Shown one piece after another: positions 1 through 12,228 of a DNA stretch of 64,000 nt; position 1 is the first letter of the stretch; each line of letters opens with the position of its first letter. Source of the DNA: Alligator mississippiensis (taxonomy: Eukaryota > Chordata > Crocodylia > Alligatoridae); NCBI RefSeq assembly GCF_030867095.1, contig NC_081827.1:210423310-210487309 (forward strand), read 5' to 3'. Both the position numbers and the translations under genes were made by a program. The notes under the pieces are model-generated. The model had not been told where the DNA came from. It ran no database searches and saw nothing but the letters and a program-made list of their open reading frames with translations.

Positions 1-7
1 AGGAGAG

Positions 8-971
8 CCTTACAGGATGGGAAACCCAGGTCAGGAAAGGCAGCAAGGAGTAGTGGCCTAGTGGACTAAGCCAAGGACTAAAAGAGCCAGGTGGATAATG
101 GTGCAATTAGCTGCACCTGGTTTCTGGTTGCAGAAGAGCTGGTCACATGGCAGGAAGGAGGCTGGGCTGGGGGATATAAGACCATTTTCTGACCATACAA
201 GGGGCAGCCCCTACTTGCAGCAGGGAGGGAAGCTCTTTGGAGAAAGGGGCTACTGGAGATGGGTAGGCAGATGCTCAAGCCACTCAGGGGAGCTGGGGTG
301 AGTTGGCTCTGATACAGGTAGGGTCTGTGGGCACCATTTACCCTGAGGTAGAGAGACCATTTATTTTGTGAAGTAGCTGGCTTGTATTTTTGTTCTGTTT
401 TGAACTTGGGATTGGAGTTCTGGCTACAGGGGCAGAAGAGGCCATAAACAGGGGTGCCTGGGTGGCACTCCGCTATTAGTGTCAGAAACTAGCCCCAAGC
501 CAGAGGGGCTAAGGCTGGCATGGTGGGACTAGAACTCCAGGAGGGGCTGTGCCAAGGCAGGGCCAATACCTGGGAGTTAAAGTCTCCAACAGTTGATGGA
601 AGTTGAGGGTGCAGCCAGAAGAAAAAGGGGTCAAAGGCTGCAACAGCTGAAGCCCCAACAGGTCTTCAGAAGCCTGTGGGAACACTCCCTTAAAGGAGAA
701 GCACTGGAGGAAGAACATACCCCCTAGGTTGGGGGCTGGTCTGCCTGGGCAAGCAAGATGAGCAACATGTCTACCTCTGGCCCCAGGGACCGCCTCCTCA
801 ACAACCAGCAAAATAACATTGAAGTTGTAACAGGCAAGAGTCTGGAGGTGAGGTGGGGCTGGGAAAGAGCCAGCAGGCAGGTCAGAACACATGGTGGGTG
901 GGGGAGAGGAAAGGGGGTCACCAGGTGCTGGGATGGCAACCCCCCACAAAGGTGCCACAGCGCTGTTAACA
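8..971 (+). mobile_element. LTR-like copy, same family as 6879-7834
   Basis: A GC-rich block with a TATA-like GATATAAG at about 172. That distance from the likely left end (about 165 bp) matches the TATA position in the copy at 6879-7834. The left end resembles the family start (TTACAGG...), and the right part has a counterpart of the block that closes the other copies (ATGGC...ACA), ending near 971. I infer a solo LTR fossil. The left boundary is close to the window edge and unsure, and I see no clear target duplication. Confidence 0.45.
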
Positions 972-1090
972 GTAGTTAATATTTAGGTAAGTGTCAGTCA
1001 GTACTAACAGGATGGATCACTGAGGCGTCCACAAATCAAAACTCCAAACTACTTCACAACAAGATACATTTCAGGGTGTGCAACCTGTTG

Positions 1091-1590
1091 CAGGAGTCAG
1101 CAACCCCCAGCATGTGTGCCAAGCACGGCATGCGAGGCCATTTTGCTTGGCACACCACTGCCAGCCTGCGCTCTAGGCAGCTGCTGCCAGCCAACCCAGG
1201 CTGCTCCCAGCAGGCAGCTGGGCAGCTGCAAGCCCTGCAGCAAGCAGACTGGGCTCCATGGTTGGCAGCAGCTACCCAGAGCCTGGGCTGGTTGCTGCCA
1301 GGAGGCTGCAAACATCTGCTCCAGGCTCTGGCATTGGCTCCATACCAGCAGGTGCACACATGCCTCAGAGTGGACAGTGGGGGAGGGGCCTGAGGCCCAA
1401 CAACAAAGGCAACATTTATGATTATTAAATATACTAATGTACAGTGCATCCTGCCATGTACCTTTCCCCTCCCCTCCCCCCCCAACCATGTTGTTTTTCT
1501 GGCATGTCAGCACTCTGGCACTTCCCAAGGTAGACACTGTTTGTTTTTTTTTTTTTTGGCACTCCAGCCAAAAAATGTTGCCTACCCCTG
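1091..1590. mobile_element. Non-autonomous hAT element (MITE)
   Basis: The ends are CAGGAGTCAGCAACCC on the left and, in reverse complement, CAGGGGTAGGCAACA on the right. These are typical hAT (YARNG) termini. An 8-bp target duplication flanks it: acctgttg at 1083-1090 and acctattg at 1591-1598, one mismatch. The inside has no coding capacity. The apparent open frames of 100-146 codons across it, on both strands, are artefacts of its GC-rich CTGC-type repeats. Confidence 0.85.
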
Positions 1591-1598
1591 ACCTATTG

Positions 1599-4500
1599 AA
1601 AGCAGCTGGGAGCTAAAATTGAGGCAGTGACTTCAAATTTTAAATGAAACAACTTGACACTCCTGGTCAAGCCTAGGAAGTTTAAAATAAACACCTAAAC
1701 AGAGTTAAGCTTCACAGTATACAAAGAAATGGGAAAAATGAAGATGTTTGGTTCAGGTAATTATACAAGACTAACCAGGAATTGGGAGGTATAACAGAGT
1801 ACACAAGCTTCTAATCTCTGATGCACCATTAGAGCCATTTGGCAGATCATAAGAACATGCTTTTTGCCTTGTAGGAAGGGAATTGACAGGAATATTCTAG
1901 GGTTTGCAAGGTAATTGAGATGCAAAAATGTGGAATCAGGTGGAGGCATGTCATGACTTCAGAAAGAGGACACAGAAATAAGGTTTTGTTGTCTGAATAG
2001 AGAGAGTGATTTATAATTACAATGAGGCAATTGTGCATTTGGAGCCCAATCCTTCTCTTACTGAAGTTAAAAGAAGACTCATATTTTTCAGTGGAAAAAT
2101 GCTCTGGCCTTCGTTAAGGCCCATATTATAAATTATTTAGGTTCTTGAGCCTCCTTGGATTTCTGACTGTATTTTGAGCATTTTTGTGATAGACCCTTCA
2201 TCTGAATGCAAAATCTGGTACTGGAGGACATCAAGTGAAAGGACAAAATAAATTAAGACAAAATTTACCAACAGAATGAGGACAAAAATTAACTAATTGT
2301 TAATGTTTTGCCATATCCTAACCCCAGTCTTCATACATGGCTGATAGCATAATGCAGTATTTCCACATGAGGTTCAGCTGACATCATATGGCTTATTGTT
2401 AATAGTTTTTTAAAATATGTTCCTAATAAATAATTCTTATTTATTAATTATAGATTTTTTGAAAGTTACCATTGTTTGCAACAGTGAGTGGACATTATTC
2501 ATATCCAGCTCTTCACTTATTGGTTTCCATCAAATCTTTTATATTAATTTAGTGTAACTAATTATGTTTAACTGTAACACTGTTCTTTTATAACTTACAG
2601 TTTTACCTGCCTGTTTCCAGAGAGAATAAAATAACTTGAGAGAGCTAAATATTCAGTATAATTACCCATTCATTCAGTTACAGAGCCTCAAATTAGAACA
2701 GTTCTGTCTTGATCTCAATTTTTAAATAGCTTTTGAAATCAATGAATAGTTCCAAGTACCTACAATTCTAACAAGGTATTTCCATAAAATATTAGATTTC
2801 TTTGTAAACATTACAAAGTGATTATATTTTTCACCTATTTGTTCAAAGATGTTCAGAGCTAATGCTTATTCTTTACCTTGAACAGCGTTTTGGAACTAGT
2901 GTCCTATGAAGTAGACATTCTAAGCAAAAATGTGAATTATTAATGCATGATAGCATAGTCATCAATAGACTACAAAATATTTCTTTAAAAAAAATCATGC
3001 TTTTACAAACACGGGACAGGCTCTGCTGTGACACTGTATGCTCTAAAAGCTGCAGATACATTTGAGAAAACACTGAAGCCATTACTGCTCCATCCATTTG
3101 TTCATAGTATATTTCATTATTCAAGAAATTTAAGAACCATAATGATGGAAAATCACAGAGAGAAGAGAAAAGGAACATGGACTTTGTCAGAAACAAGGGC
3201 TACATTTTTATTCAAGAGGTCCATAATGATGGAAAATCACAGTAAAAGGCAGAGACGAAACAGGGATCCCATAAAGGACTGACACACCATAGCAGTACAA
3301 GTAGGAGAACCGTCATAGCAAGTGCATGAAAATAAAGAAAACAAAATTAACTAGAGAAGAGCTGGACTCGGGGATGAAGCACAAAGCAGAAACAAATCGC
3401 AGCAAATGCTGAAGATTAATTTCAAAGAATCTCCTGACAATGAGCCAGGAGACGAGCTACATCAATATTAATGAAGCTGAAATAGAACGCCAAATGACCA
3501 CAACTACAAAATGGCACACAAAGCATTTTCTTCTAAATAGATTGGAGATTGGATCACAGAAGCATCAGGAAAATGAAAGGAATTCATGAAAGATGTCATT
3601 AAGTGGCTAGCAGTGTGATAAACAATTACAACAAATCTTAAATATAAACTATAGAAAGATTAATAATCACTGTAAAAACAAACAAAAAAAACCCCCCAAA
3701 TGTATTTGTCAAGTTTGTAGACTCTGGTAGAAGTGGCAAGCAAGGGAAGGGGAGAAAATACATTTTAATACCTAAAAATCTACTGAAATGTTAAAGGGAT
3801 TCTGCAAAGATTCAGGGTCAGACAAGATTTTCCAAAGCTGCCTATGAGATTGAGGCTCCAACCCCCCATTGATATTCTCATTTTGGTAGGTTTGAAAATT
3901 TCTCTGTTATTTACTTTCATTCGCCTATTCTCAACAAGAATCTGTCTCACTTTAAGTTTTCATTATGCACCAGAAAAGAAATTATTTATTGTTCCCAAAA
4001 TTGAAATGAAGGAAGATAAATATACGTTACATATAGGTTGACAGTTAGAACTCTGTGCAACCATGGAAATACACCTTTCTGCCAAGATCACTTAAGCTAC
4101 CGCACTCGCATTAGACAGACATGACTATAGGCTATAGAGCTTTCAGAGACTCTTGGATTCTTGACATTAAAAATTTCTGCCCCACCAACTGACAACTGTA
4201 TTCGCTTCTAGTCAGATAGCCTATAGTTAGAGATAAGGGGGTCACACTTTAAGAACCCAATTTCTAAACAGACCTATACAAATGTGTAATTTCTCAGATG
4301 ATGTTGTCAAGAGTCCTGTAAATTGTAACTGGCATGTCAGGCACTGTAAGATCCCCTTTTGGATAGAAAGGAGAGCAAATAAGTACTTTACCTGTTAAAG
4401 AAACCTATTCTCTTCCTCAGAAAATTTTTTGTGAAAAGCTAAATTCAAGCACTGGAGAGGGAGAATCAATGTATCTTTTTTACATATGTAATAAAATTAA

Positions 4501-5650
4501 AGTGTTATAGGTTTTTCCATCTGACACAGTAATGACCGCAAAAGATTTTCTTGCAATGACAACAAGTTACTATTATTTCAGCTTTATCCTTTTCATGGCT
4601 TAACATCAGACGGCAGTAATCTGTTCCCTTTTGGAAATATATAAAACAGTGTCCATTGACTAAGCATATGAGTTTGTAGGAGATGCACAATCTTTACAAA
4701 GGCAATAGTCATAGTATAGCCACTCTTTTGCTTTAAAAAAAAAAAAAAATTGCTTAAAGGAAGGGATGAGAGAGTTCAAAATGTTGACAGTACTATGTCC
4801 AGAAGAATGTAATTTGATTTGATCTTTGAGAAAAATGGCTATGTATTTTGCCTTTTTTAAGGAACAAGAGAAGCGCATTCATAATTCAACTTTAAAAGTT
4901 CTTCATGTCCACACTGCAATGTTTCTGTGCCTTGGAACCTGGGTTTGCAAAGCATGAAGAAGAACATCCACATTGCTAAGTTATATTTAAGTCATGTAGC
5001 TATGTCCATACTGGCACTGCACTCTCCTCCATAAGGATTGCTACAGGCATATCCCAGGCTTTTAGTACTGCACTAAACCACCAGTCTATAAACTGTTTTC
5101 CAATGCATTACCTATCCTTCTCAGGTCCCTGTGAAGGAAGTGTTAGCCTGCCAGCTGAGTAAACAACAATCTCTCTGCCTTGGCACATTTTATATGGCTG
5201 TCTACAGCCCCCATCTCAACAAGTAAACAGGCAGGGATACAGTTCAGGATGATGATTTTTTTTTTTTTTTTTTTTTTTCCCCATTTCTTGGCATTAATAC
5301 AATTCTCACTTCAGGAACAGCATGGCCTGAGACATGTTGTAGGGTATTTTGGCAGCAGTTTGTTTCCCTGAGGAAGCAGCATGATGAGATGAATGCCAAG
5401 ATGACAGCGCAGAAATAGATGATGCAAGTTTTATCAGTTGTGGATTTCACCTATGTTGACTGGTGATTCTAGAGAAAAAGCACAGACCAGTCTATACTGT
5501 CAGGAAGATCTGGGATGACCAACAGCAGCTCCAGGGCTTCCTCATGAGGTAGGACATCTTCACTGAGCTATGTAGCTGTGTGATGAGGACCATGGTCTGG
5601 TCTTTCAGTGACAGGACAAGCAAATGAGTCCAGAAATGGGTTGCTATTGC
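1599..5650. other. AT-rich intergenic stretch, no gene seen
   Basis: No coding region, RNA gene or intact mobile element is recognisable. The longest open frames are under about 110 codons and show no family resemblance. It holds poly-A/T runs (near 4735 and 5256) and a local duplication described separately. Some of 4.9-5.6 kb may be decayed repeat, but I cannot name it. Confidence 0.6.
3137..3242. repeat. Short tandem duplication
   Basis: A 22-bp perfect direct repeat (ccataatgatgg...) lies at 3137-3158 and 3221-3242. Similarity extends a little upstream (ttattcaag) and downstream, so this is probably a diverged tandem duplication of about 84 bp. One frame reads through both units and repeats IMMENH, but nothing else suggests a protein. 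Confidence 0.8.
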
Positions 5651-5713
5651 TATTTGGAAGATGGATATAGACTAATACTTGAATATTTGGAAGATGGATA
5701 TAAGACTAATACT
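5651..5713. repeat. Tandem duplication, about 33-bp unit
   Basis: Two adjacent copies of tatttggaagatggatata followed by gactaatact, at 5651-5680 and 5684-5713. They differ by one base insertion. Likely a recent local duplication with no evident function. Confidence 0.9.
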
Positions 5714-5760
5714 GATTAAACAGTAGGGGAGCATAGAAATTAATGTGCTCCAGCAGCCTC

Positions 5761-5898
5761 GAGCATCACATATATCAGCATCCCTGAACTAAAAAATGGC
5801 AGTGGGGCGCTTTAAACTAAAGCTTGTTCAAAAAGCTTTAGTTCAAAGGACCCTGCCACCATTTTTCAGCATGGGGATGCTGATACATGTGATGCTTC
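5761..5898. repeat. Palindromic MITE core with 65-bp arms
   Basis: The left arm 5761-5825 and right arm 5833-5898 are near reverse complements (GCATCACATATATCAGCATC against GCATCACATGTATCAGCATC), separated by a 7-base loop. Weaker inverted similarity continues outward to about 5725 and 5985. This looks like a foldback MITE, superfamily not determined; the ends are not clear enough for a target duplication. Confidence 0.75.
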
Positions 5899-6873
5899 AG
5901 GCACTTTTAACTAGCATGACTCTCAGACCTGTGCTAATTAAAGCACCCTCCCCCATGCCTCCAGGAGCACATGTATAAATGCCCTTTGGTTTTAGCCAGT
6001 TAACTGTTTGAGCTGGGGTGATGCAGGTTTGCAGGGCAGTTATTGCTGCTGTTATTCTATGGAGCTGAAGATTAAGAATGGTCACAAAATAATTGTTGGC
6101 TCTAAGTGCATGGGCTTCCATGCTATTTTGGGGGCATCAGTGTCACATAGATGCCTATTGTCAGCCTTATTCCTCAAGGTACACATGAGTGTGTCAACTA
6201 GAAAGGATATTTTTCCCCCATTGTGCAGGCCTTTGTTGAGAAGGGAGTGATGTTCATGAATGTCAGCTGTGACAATCTGGATAATTTGTGTGTACCATAT
6301 GAATTCCAGTTTGTTATGGATTGCATGTATCCTAATGTCTTACAGCTGTTTTTCAGTGTATTCTCATCTCATACTCCTTGTGCTGTGGGGCAAGAGGGAT
6401 GGCACCATAACATCAGTGCATAAAAAGACTGGTCATTAAAGACTATCAGTATGTGAACAGACCAGGTATTAACTGGTTTTCTCCAACTTCTCTCCAGAGG
6501 CCTAGGCTTTTTAAATGAAGGAATTTACCCAGGACAAAGAGAAAAAGACATTCCTACACTGCCAACTCACCATGCCAGACACTACTGTCCTCAGTGGTTC
6601 CCTGCACAAGCTACCTCCCGAACCAGGAAAAGTACAGCTGCATTTGTATGGTGTTGCAGGTAGACTGATTACCACTTGTGGGTGCACGTGCACCCCCTGA
6701 GATTGGCTGTATCCCCTCTGAGAGAAGCGCCAGTAGCACTTCTGGGTATGCCAGCAGCAGCGGCGATCAGCAACTGGGGGGTACCTCTCTCCCAATCGGT
6801 GATCAGCTGCTGGTACCCCCCCCCCCCCCCAGTTTTAGGAGGCACCAGTTGCCCGTGCTAATTGGCCCTGTTA
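5899..6873. other. No gene seen; GC-rich repeat debris
   Basis: No convincing coding region. At 6765-6785 and 6801-6817 there is a direct repeat of GATCAGC..CTGG..GTACC, followed by a run of about 14 C. Short open frames here lack family similarity. Confidence 0.55.
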
Positions 6874-6878
6874 CTTAG

Positions 6879-7834
6879 TGTTGCAGGGCACTAGGGCGTC
6901 CTCCTTTTAAGAGCTGAAACTGCTATGGAGAGAGCTGTAGCAGTCAGTTGGGAGCCCCAGATGCTGGTTACCAGGGCAGCCAGAACAAGTTAGTTGGCCC
7001 ACACCTGCCAGCAGTCTGCCGATCAGAAAGGGGCAGGGCCTGGCTCATATATAAACCCTAGGGCTGAGGCCAGGAAGGCAGTTCCCTGCTAGTAGCCAGA
7101 GGGGAAGGAGCCTCCAGGGAGGAAGTGCCCAGTGATGCAGCAACTGCCTGATATGCTGCACCTAGGGCTAAGGGGGCTCCATGAGGTATCCTCGCCTACT
7201 CAACACTTAGTGCCAGGGACAAAATCTTTTTTTCTTAAAAGGTCAGAGCACACTCTGATCTTTTGTATTATGTTATAGCCTAAGGGCTTATGTTTTGTTT
7301 GCTGTTGTATACCACTGGTAGTTTGGGTGAGGCTATTTGGGGAAGGAGGAAGCCTCACTGGGGGCCCACTTCTGTGTGGGGATGCCGGCGCCAGAGAGGG
7401 TGTGGCATTTGGGAGGAGCACAGACCCTGGCGCCAGAGAGGGCGCATCCTGAGGAGCACAGAGACAAGGCTGTGGAGAGCCCAGAGAGGACAAGGGGGCC
7501 AAATTTACAGCAAGGCCCAGACTGGACAACGTCAATGCCATCCGCGAGGCTTGGAGCATGGTAAAGGGGCGGTTGGAGCCATATATATAGCCCGTAAGGC
7601 TGGGGTGTCCCAGGAAATCTATTTTGAAATGGGACCCACAAGGGGTCCAGGACCCACGGGGTTCAAGGAAATCCATCAGCACTGTGTCCAACAGGACGTG
7701 AAGGCAGCCTCCGTATATTACAAATGCATCAAGATGTGGCGGGCGAGAATAGAGGGTGCCCATTGGGCCAAATTGACACGGTTGAGGGGCCCTAGGGGTA
7801 ACATGGCCATCCTAGAGGACCCCATCCTGTGACA
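6879..7834 (+). mobile_element. Solo LTR of an unassigned LTR retroelement
   Basis: A 956-bp block starting TGTTGCAGGG and ending CTGTGACA, flanked by the same 5 bp, cttag, at 6874-6878 and 7835-7839. TGT...ACA ends with a 5-bp target duplication are the mark of an integrated LTR. A TATA box (CATATATAAA) lies about 170 bp in. No internal region or second LTR is next to it, so it is probably a solo LTR. Related copies lie at about 8-971, 14796-15620 (reverse) and 55607-56733 (reverse). Gypsy-type or retroviral origin cannot be decided here. The exact duplication suggests a moderate to young age. Confidence 0.75.
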
Positions 7835-7839
7835 CTTAG

Positions 7840-9595
7840 CAATGCCAAGTTTGTCTATCCCATCTGCAGAACTACATGAGTGCAGCTTCACTGTTTCCAC
7901 TTCAGATGGTAGCCTGTGTGTAGTGAGGTATGCTTGAGAGTGTTGCTAAGGTGTAGATGTACCCAAAGAGATGGTGCAGCCCTTTGAAAATACAAAGGTT
8001 GGACAAGGCCATAAGATAAAGGAAATCTGGGACAAGAGACAGGAATAAAAAATGCGGGGTGAGAGGCAAAGGAGGCGTTTTGACTATGTGATCAGCCAAG
8101 GCTGAACAAGCTGGCCAGGAGAAACGGACTATCTACATTGCAGGAAGCACATGAACTGCAGAAATTGTATCCTGGATATCCAAGAGGACACCCACCAAAT
8201 CTCAGAGAAGGTGCAAGAGGGGTGAGGAAACAGAATCATATATGAGTGTTAAATTGCTTTTTTACCATATCTGCCTATAGTGCTGCTTAAAATCAAGAGC
8301 GTCTCCTTAGTTTTGAAATTTTATGCAAAGCTTGTGTTTGTTTGCTTCAACTACTATCTCTGAAGTTGTAAATTATAAACCAGAGTGTTCCCAACAGTAG
8401 TGTAAGTTGAGGTGAGGGGATAGTAAGCCCCAGCCCTGGACACTGATTCAGAGGGGATGCCTAAATGGCAGCCCCTAGGAAGCCTGTGGCACTGCCACAA
8501 CTGCAGCGGCCCCTGCCTGGGGAGGTAAGCACTTGCTTCTCATTTGCCCTGTTCCACTGTACCTCCCAGGGTGCTAAAATGTTAAGTTATGCCTTGGGTT
8601 TCCAAAGAAAAAGTCTTCTTTAAGGTACTGGGGAGTCCGAGACAGGTAGCATTACACTCGGAGCCTACTAAGTGGAGTTGCAGAGGTCTCAGCCGTAGGC
8701 TCCGCCTTCTTGGAGAAGAAAGTGGCAGGAAAAGAACCTTGCATCTACACTGTGTATATAAAAACCTAGAGTGATAAATAGCATATGGCTATTTTGTGAC
8801 ACAGGAAAGTTTACAGGCACATGGGTCCAGCATCCATCAGAGAAGGCTTAACCAGGACTGTGATATAACAGTAACATGCACTGTCAAGATGAATGATATC
8901 TGATAGTTTTTTGGAGATGTGGTGCTGGCATATTTGGACATGTATTCTCCCAAGTACTATGCCTATTTATAGCTATTGTTATTTTAAAGGACACAGCTTA
9001 TCCTTTCCTGCAATTACTTATGAATCTTTATGAGAGCAGGTGATAGATTATCTAGTTTCAAATGCTGATGGAATGGTCTTTCAGGTGAATGAAGTCAAGA
9101 TGGCATGGCCTGCAAACCTATCTGAATGCCAGTATATATAATATTTGTATTATAGGTTATCCTGTGCACAAACATGTATTAGGATATGAGGAGAACTTTT
9201 GCCAGGAGTGGAGTTGATGGCAGCGCCGGAATACAGGCCCAGTACAGACAACTAGAAAGTTCATCTCTAATTACTGGGGCATGGTTTGGGAGGGAGAGGG
9301 AAGGATCCCATGTGTATTTACATCTTTACCCATGGATTTCTTCCTACAGGTCAAACGCATTTAATAGGGAATAATGTAATTCAACTGTATTTTATATATT
9401 AGTTGTATGTATTGATTTATCTTGTGTTAAATATGCAAATTATTGAAAATGTTGCTTTAAATTTTCTGCCTTTGTATTGTTTCCCAGTCACTCGCACAGT
9501 GATGGATTGTGCATAACAAGTTGTTTTTGTATGTGGACAGCATTGAGGAGGAGAATTGGGACTAAGAACCTAGGTTGGCTCAGCATTTAGGACAC
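7840..9595. other. No gene seen
   Basis: Mixed unique-looking sequence without recognisable genes or intact elements. The block 8400-8560 is GC-rich and may be repeat debris. No open frame here exceeds about 65 codons. Confidence 0.6.
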
Positions 9596-9599
9596 ATAC

Positions 9600-12228
9600 G
9601 TCAACCCTCATCAAGACGGAATCCAAGGATGAGGAAGTAGAAGGATTGTGGGTTAGGCTACATGGGGGGCAAGGAGAAAGGGATTTGGTGGTAGGGGTCT
9701 GCTACAGACCCCCACATCAAGGGGAAGAAATAGATGCATGGCTCCTGAGGCAGCTCACGGAGACCATAAAAGCTAAAGAGGCAGTAGTTATGGGGGACCT
9801 AAACTACCCAGACATCTGCTGGGAGACACAGACGGCAAAGTCCCACCACTCACGCAGGTTTCTAACCTGTGTACAAGACCTCCACCTGACACAGGAGGTA
9901 CATGGTCCCACTAGGGGGAATGCCATACTGGATCTGGTATTGGCAACAGGGGATGACATGGTAGGGGACCTACAGATCGGTAGCCATCTGGGGGACAGTG
10001 ATCACCTAATAATAGAATTCACCATAAGACGTCAAGTGGGTAAGGTAACTAGTAGGGTGAAAGTGCTAGACTTTAGGAAAGCTGATTTAAGTGAACTCAA
10101 GTGATTAGTCAAGGATGCACTGCAGAGTAGGAGTTTCGAAATGATGGGAGCCCAAGAAGGGTGGCTGTGCCTTAAGGAAACGATCCTTCAGGCACAAAGC
10201 AAGATAATCCCCATGCAGGGTAAAAGAGGGAAAGGGGCCAGGAGGCTTCCCTGGCTGACCGCAGAAATCCAGGGCAGCCTAAGGGCCAAAAGGGGAGCAC
10301 ATAAAAAGTGGAAACAGGGTGAGATCACTAAAGATGAATATACCTCCTCTGCTTGTGCTTGTAGGGAGGCAGTTAGACGGGCCAAAGCTACCATGGAGCT
10401 GAGGATGGCATCCCAAGTAAAGGACAACAAGAAATTGTTTTTTAGATGTATAGGGAGTAAAAGGAAGGCCCAGGGTGGAATAGGACCCCTGCTAAATGGG
10501 CAGAAACAATTGGTGATGGACTGGGGGGACAAGGCTGAACTCAACAAGTTCTTTGCCTCAGCATTCCTAAGTGAGGGGCATGACAAGTCTCTCACTGGGG
10601 TTGTAGAGAGGCAGCAGCAAGGCGCCAGACTTCCATGCATAGACCCTGAGATGGTGCAGAGTCACTTGGAAGAACTGGATGCCTTTAAGTCGGCAGGCCC
10701 GGATGAGCTCCATCCGAGGGTGCTGAAGGCACTGGCCGACATCATTGCAGAGCCACTGGCGGGAATATTTGAACGCTCGTGGCGTGCAGACCAAGTCCTG
10801 GAGGACTGGAAAAGGGCCAATGTGGTCCCCATTTTCAAGAAGGGGAGGAAGGAGGACCCGGGCAACTATAGGCCAGTCAGTCTCACCTCCATCCTTGGCA
10901 AAGTCTTTGAAAAAATTATCAAGGCTCACATATGCGAGAGCCCGGCAGGACAAATTATGCTGAGGGGAAACCCAGCACGGGTTGGTGGCAGGCAGATCGT
11001 GCCTGACCAATCTAGTCCCTTTTTATGACCAGGTTACGAAACACCTGGACACAGGAGGAGGGGTGGATGTCGTATACTTAGACTTCAGGAAGGCCTTCGA
11101 TACGGTATCCCACCCCATACTGGTGAACAAGTTAAGAGGCTGTGACTTGGATGACTACACAGTCCGGTGGGTGGCGAATTGGCTGGAGGGTCGCACCCAG
11201 AGAGTCGTGGTGGATGGGTTGGCTTTGACCTGGAAAGGTGTGGGCAGTGGGGTCCCGCAGGGCTCGGTCCTTGGACCGATACTCTTTAATGTCTTCATCA
11301 GCGACTTGGACGAGGGAGTCAAATGTACTCTATCCAAGTTTGCAGATGACACAAAGCTATGGGGAGAAGTGGACACGCCGGAGGGCAGGGAACAGCTGCA
11401 AGCAGACCTGGACAGGTTGGACAAGTGGGCAGAAACCAACAGAATGCAGTTCAACAAGGAGAAATGCAAAGTGCTGCACCTAGGGAGGAAAAATGTCCAG
11501 CACACCTACAGCCTAGGGAATGACCTGCTGGGTGGCACAGAAGTGGAAAGGGATCTTGGAGTCCTAGTGGACTCCAAGATGAACATGAGTCGGCAGTGTG
11601 ATGAAGCCATCAGAAAAGCCAATGGCACTTTATCGTGCATCAGCAGATGCATGATGAATAGGTCCAAGGAGGTGACACTTCCCCTCTATCGGGTGCTGGT
11701 CAGACCACAGTTGGAGTACTGCGTGCAATTCTGGGTGCCGCAATTCAAGAGGGATGCGGATAACCTGGAGAGGGTCCAGAGAAGGGCCACTCATATGGTT
11801 AAGGGCCTGCAGACCAAGCCCTACGAGGAGAGACTAGAGAAACTGGATCTTTTCAGCCTCCGCAAGAGAAGGTTGAGAGGCAACCTTGTGGCTGCCTATA
11901 AGTTCATCACGGGGGCACAGAAGGGAATTGGTGAGTATTTATTCACCGAGGTGCCCCCGGGGGTTACAAGAAACAATGGCCACAAACTAGCAGAGAGCAG
12001 ATTTAGATTGGACATTAGGAAGAACTTCTTCACAGTTCGAGTGGCCAAGGTCTGGAATGGGCTCCCAAGGGAGGTGGTGCTCTCCCCTACCCTGGGGGTC
12101 TTCAAGAGGAGGTTAGATGAGTATCTAGCTGGGGTCATCTAGACCCAGCACTCTTTCCTGCCTATGCAGGGGGTCGGACTCGATGATCTATTGAGGTCCC
12201 TTCCGGCCCTAACATCTATGAATCTATA
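9600..12228 (+). mobile_element. CR1 LINE, 5'-truncated, nearly open ORF2
   Basis: A long copy of a CR1 non-LTR retrotransposon. It keeps the C-terminal half of the endonuclease domain, the whole reverse transcriptase and the 3' end (tattgaggtcccttccggcc, then atctatgaatctat). The 5' breakpoint lies near 9.6 kb, inside the endonuclease, as expected from incomplete reverse transcription. No target duplication was found, which is common for CR1. The piece at 39179-39401 is close to the same subfamily by eye, so this copy is probably fairly young. Confidence 0.93.
9601..12142 (+). pseudogene. CR1 ORF2 remnant: endonuclease and reverse transcriptase
   Basis: The frame from about 9601 reads endonuclease motifs VVGVCYRPP, VVMGDLNYPDICW and LGDSDHL. 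One in-frame stop (TGA, 10102-10104) follows; the same frame reopens and runs to 11028 with the linker and first RT motifs (SAGPDELHPRVLK, NVVPIFKKG, NYRPVSLTS). A frameshift at about 10925-10985 moves the protein to a second frame, open from 10982 to the stop at 12142, with LDFRKAFDTVSH, GVPQGSVLGP, the catalytic FADD box (KFADDTKLWG) and the C-terminal region ending in RRLDEYLAGVI. The N-terminal part of the endonuclease is absent. In life this protein nicks target DNA and copies its own RNA; this copy cannot. Confidence 0.93.

Noticed and set aside
7290-7832. 180-codon plus-strand frame and its minus partner
   Set aside because: Entirely within the solo LTR 6879-7834. LTRs are usually non-coding and I recognise no domain.
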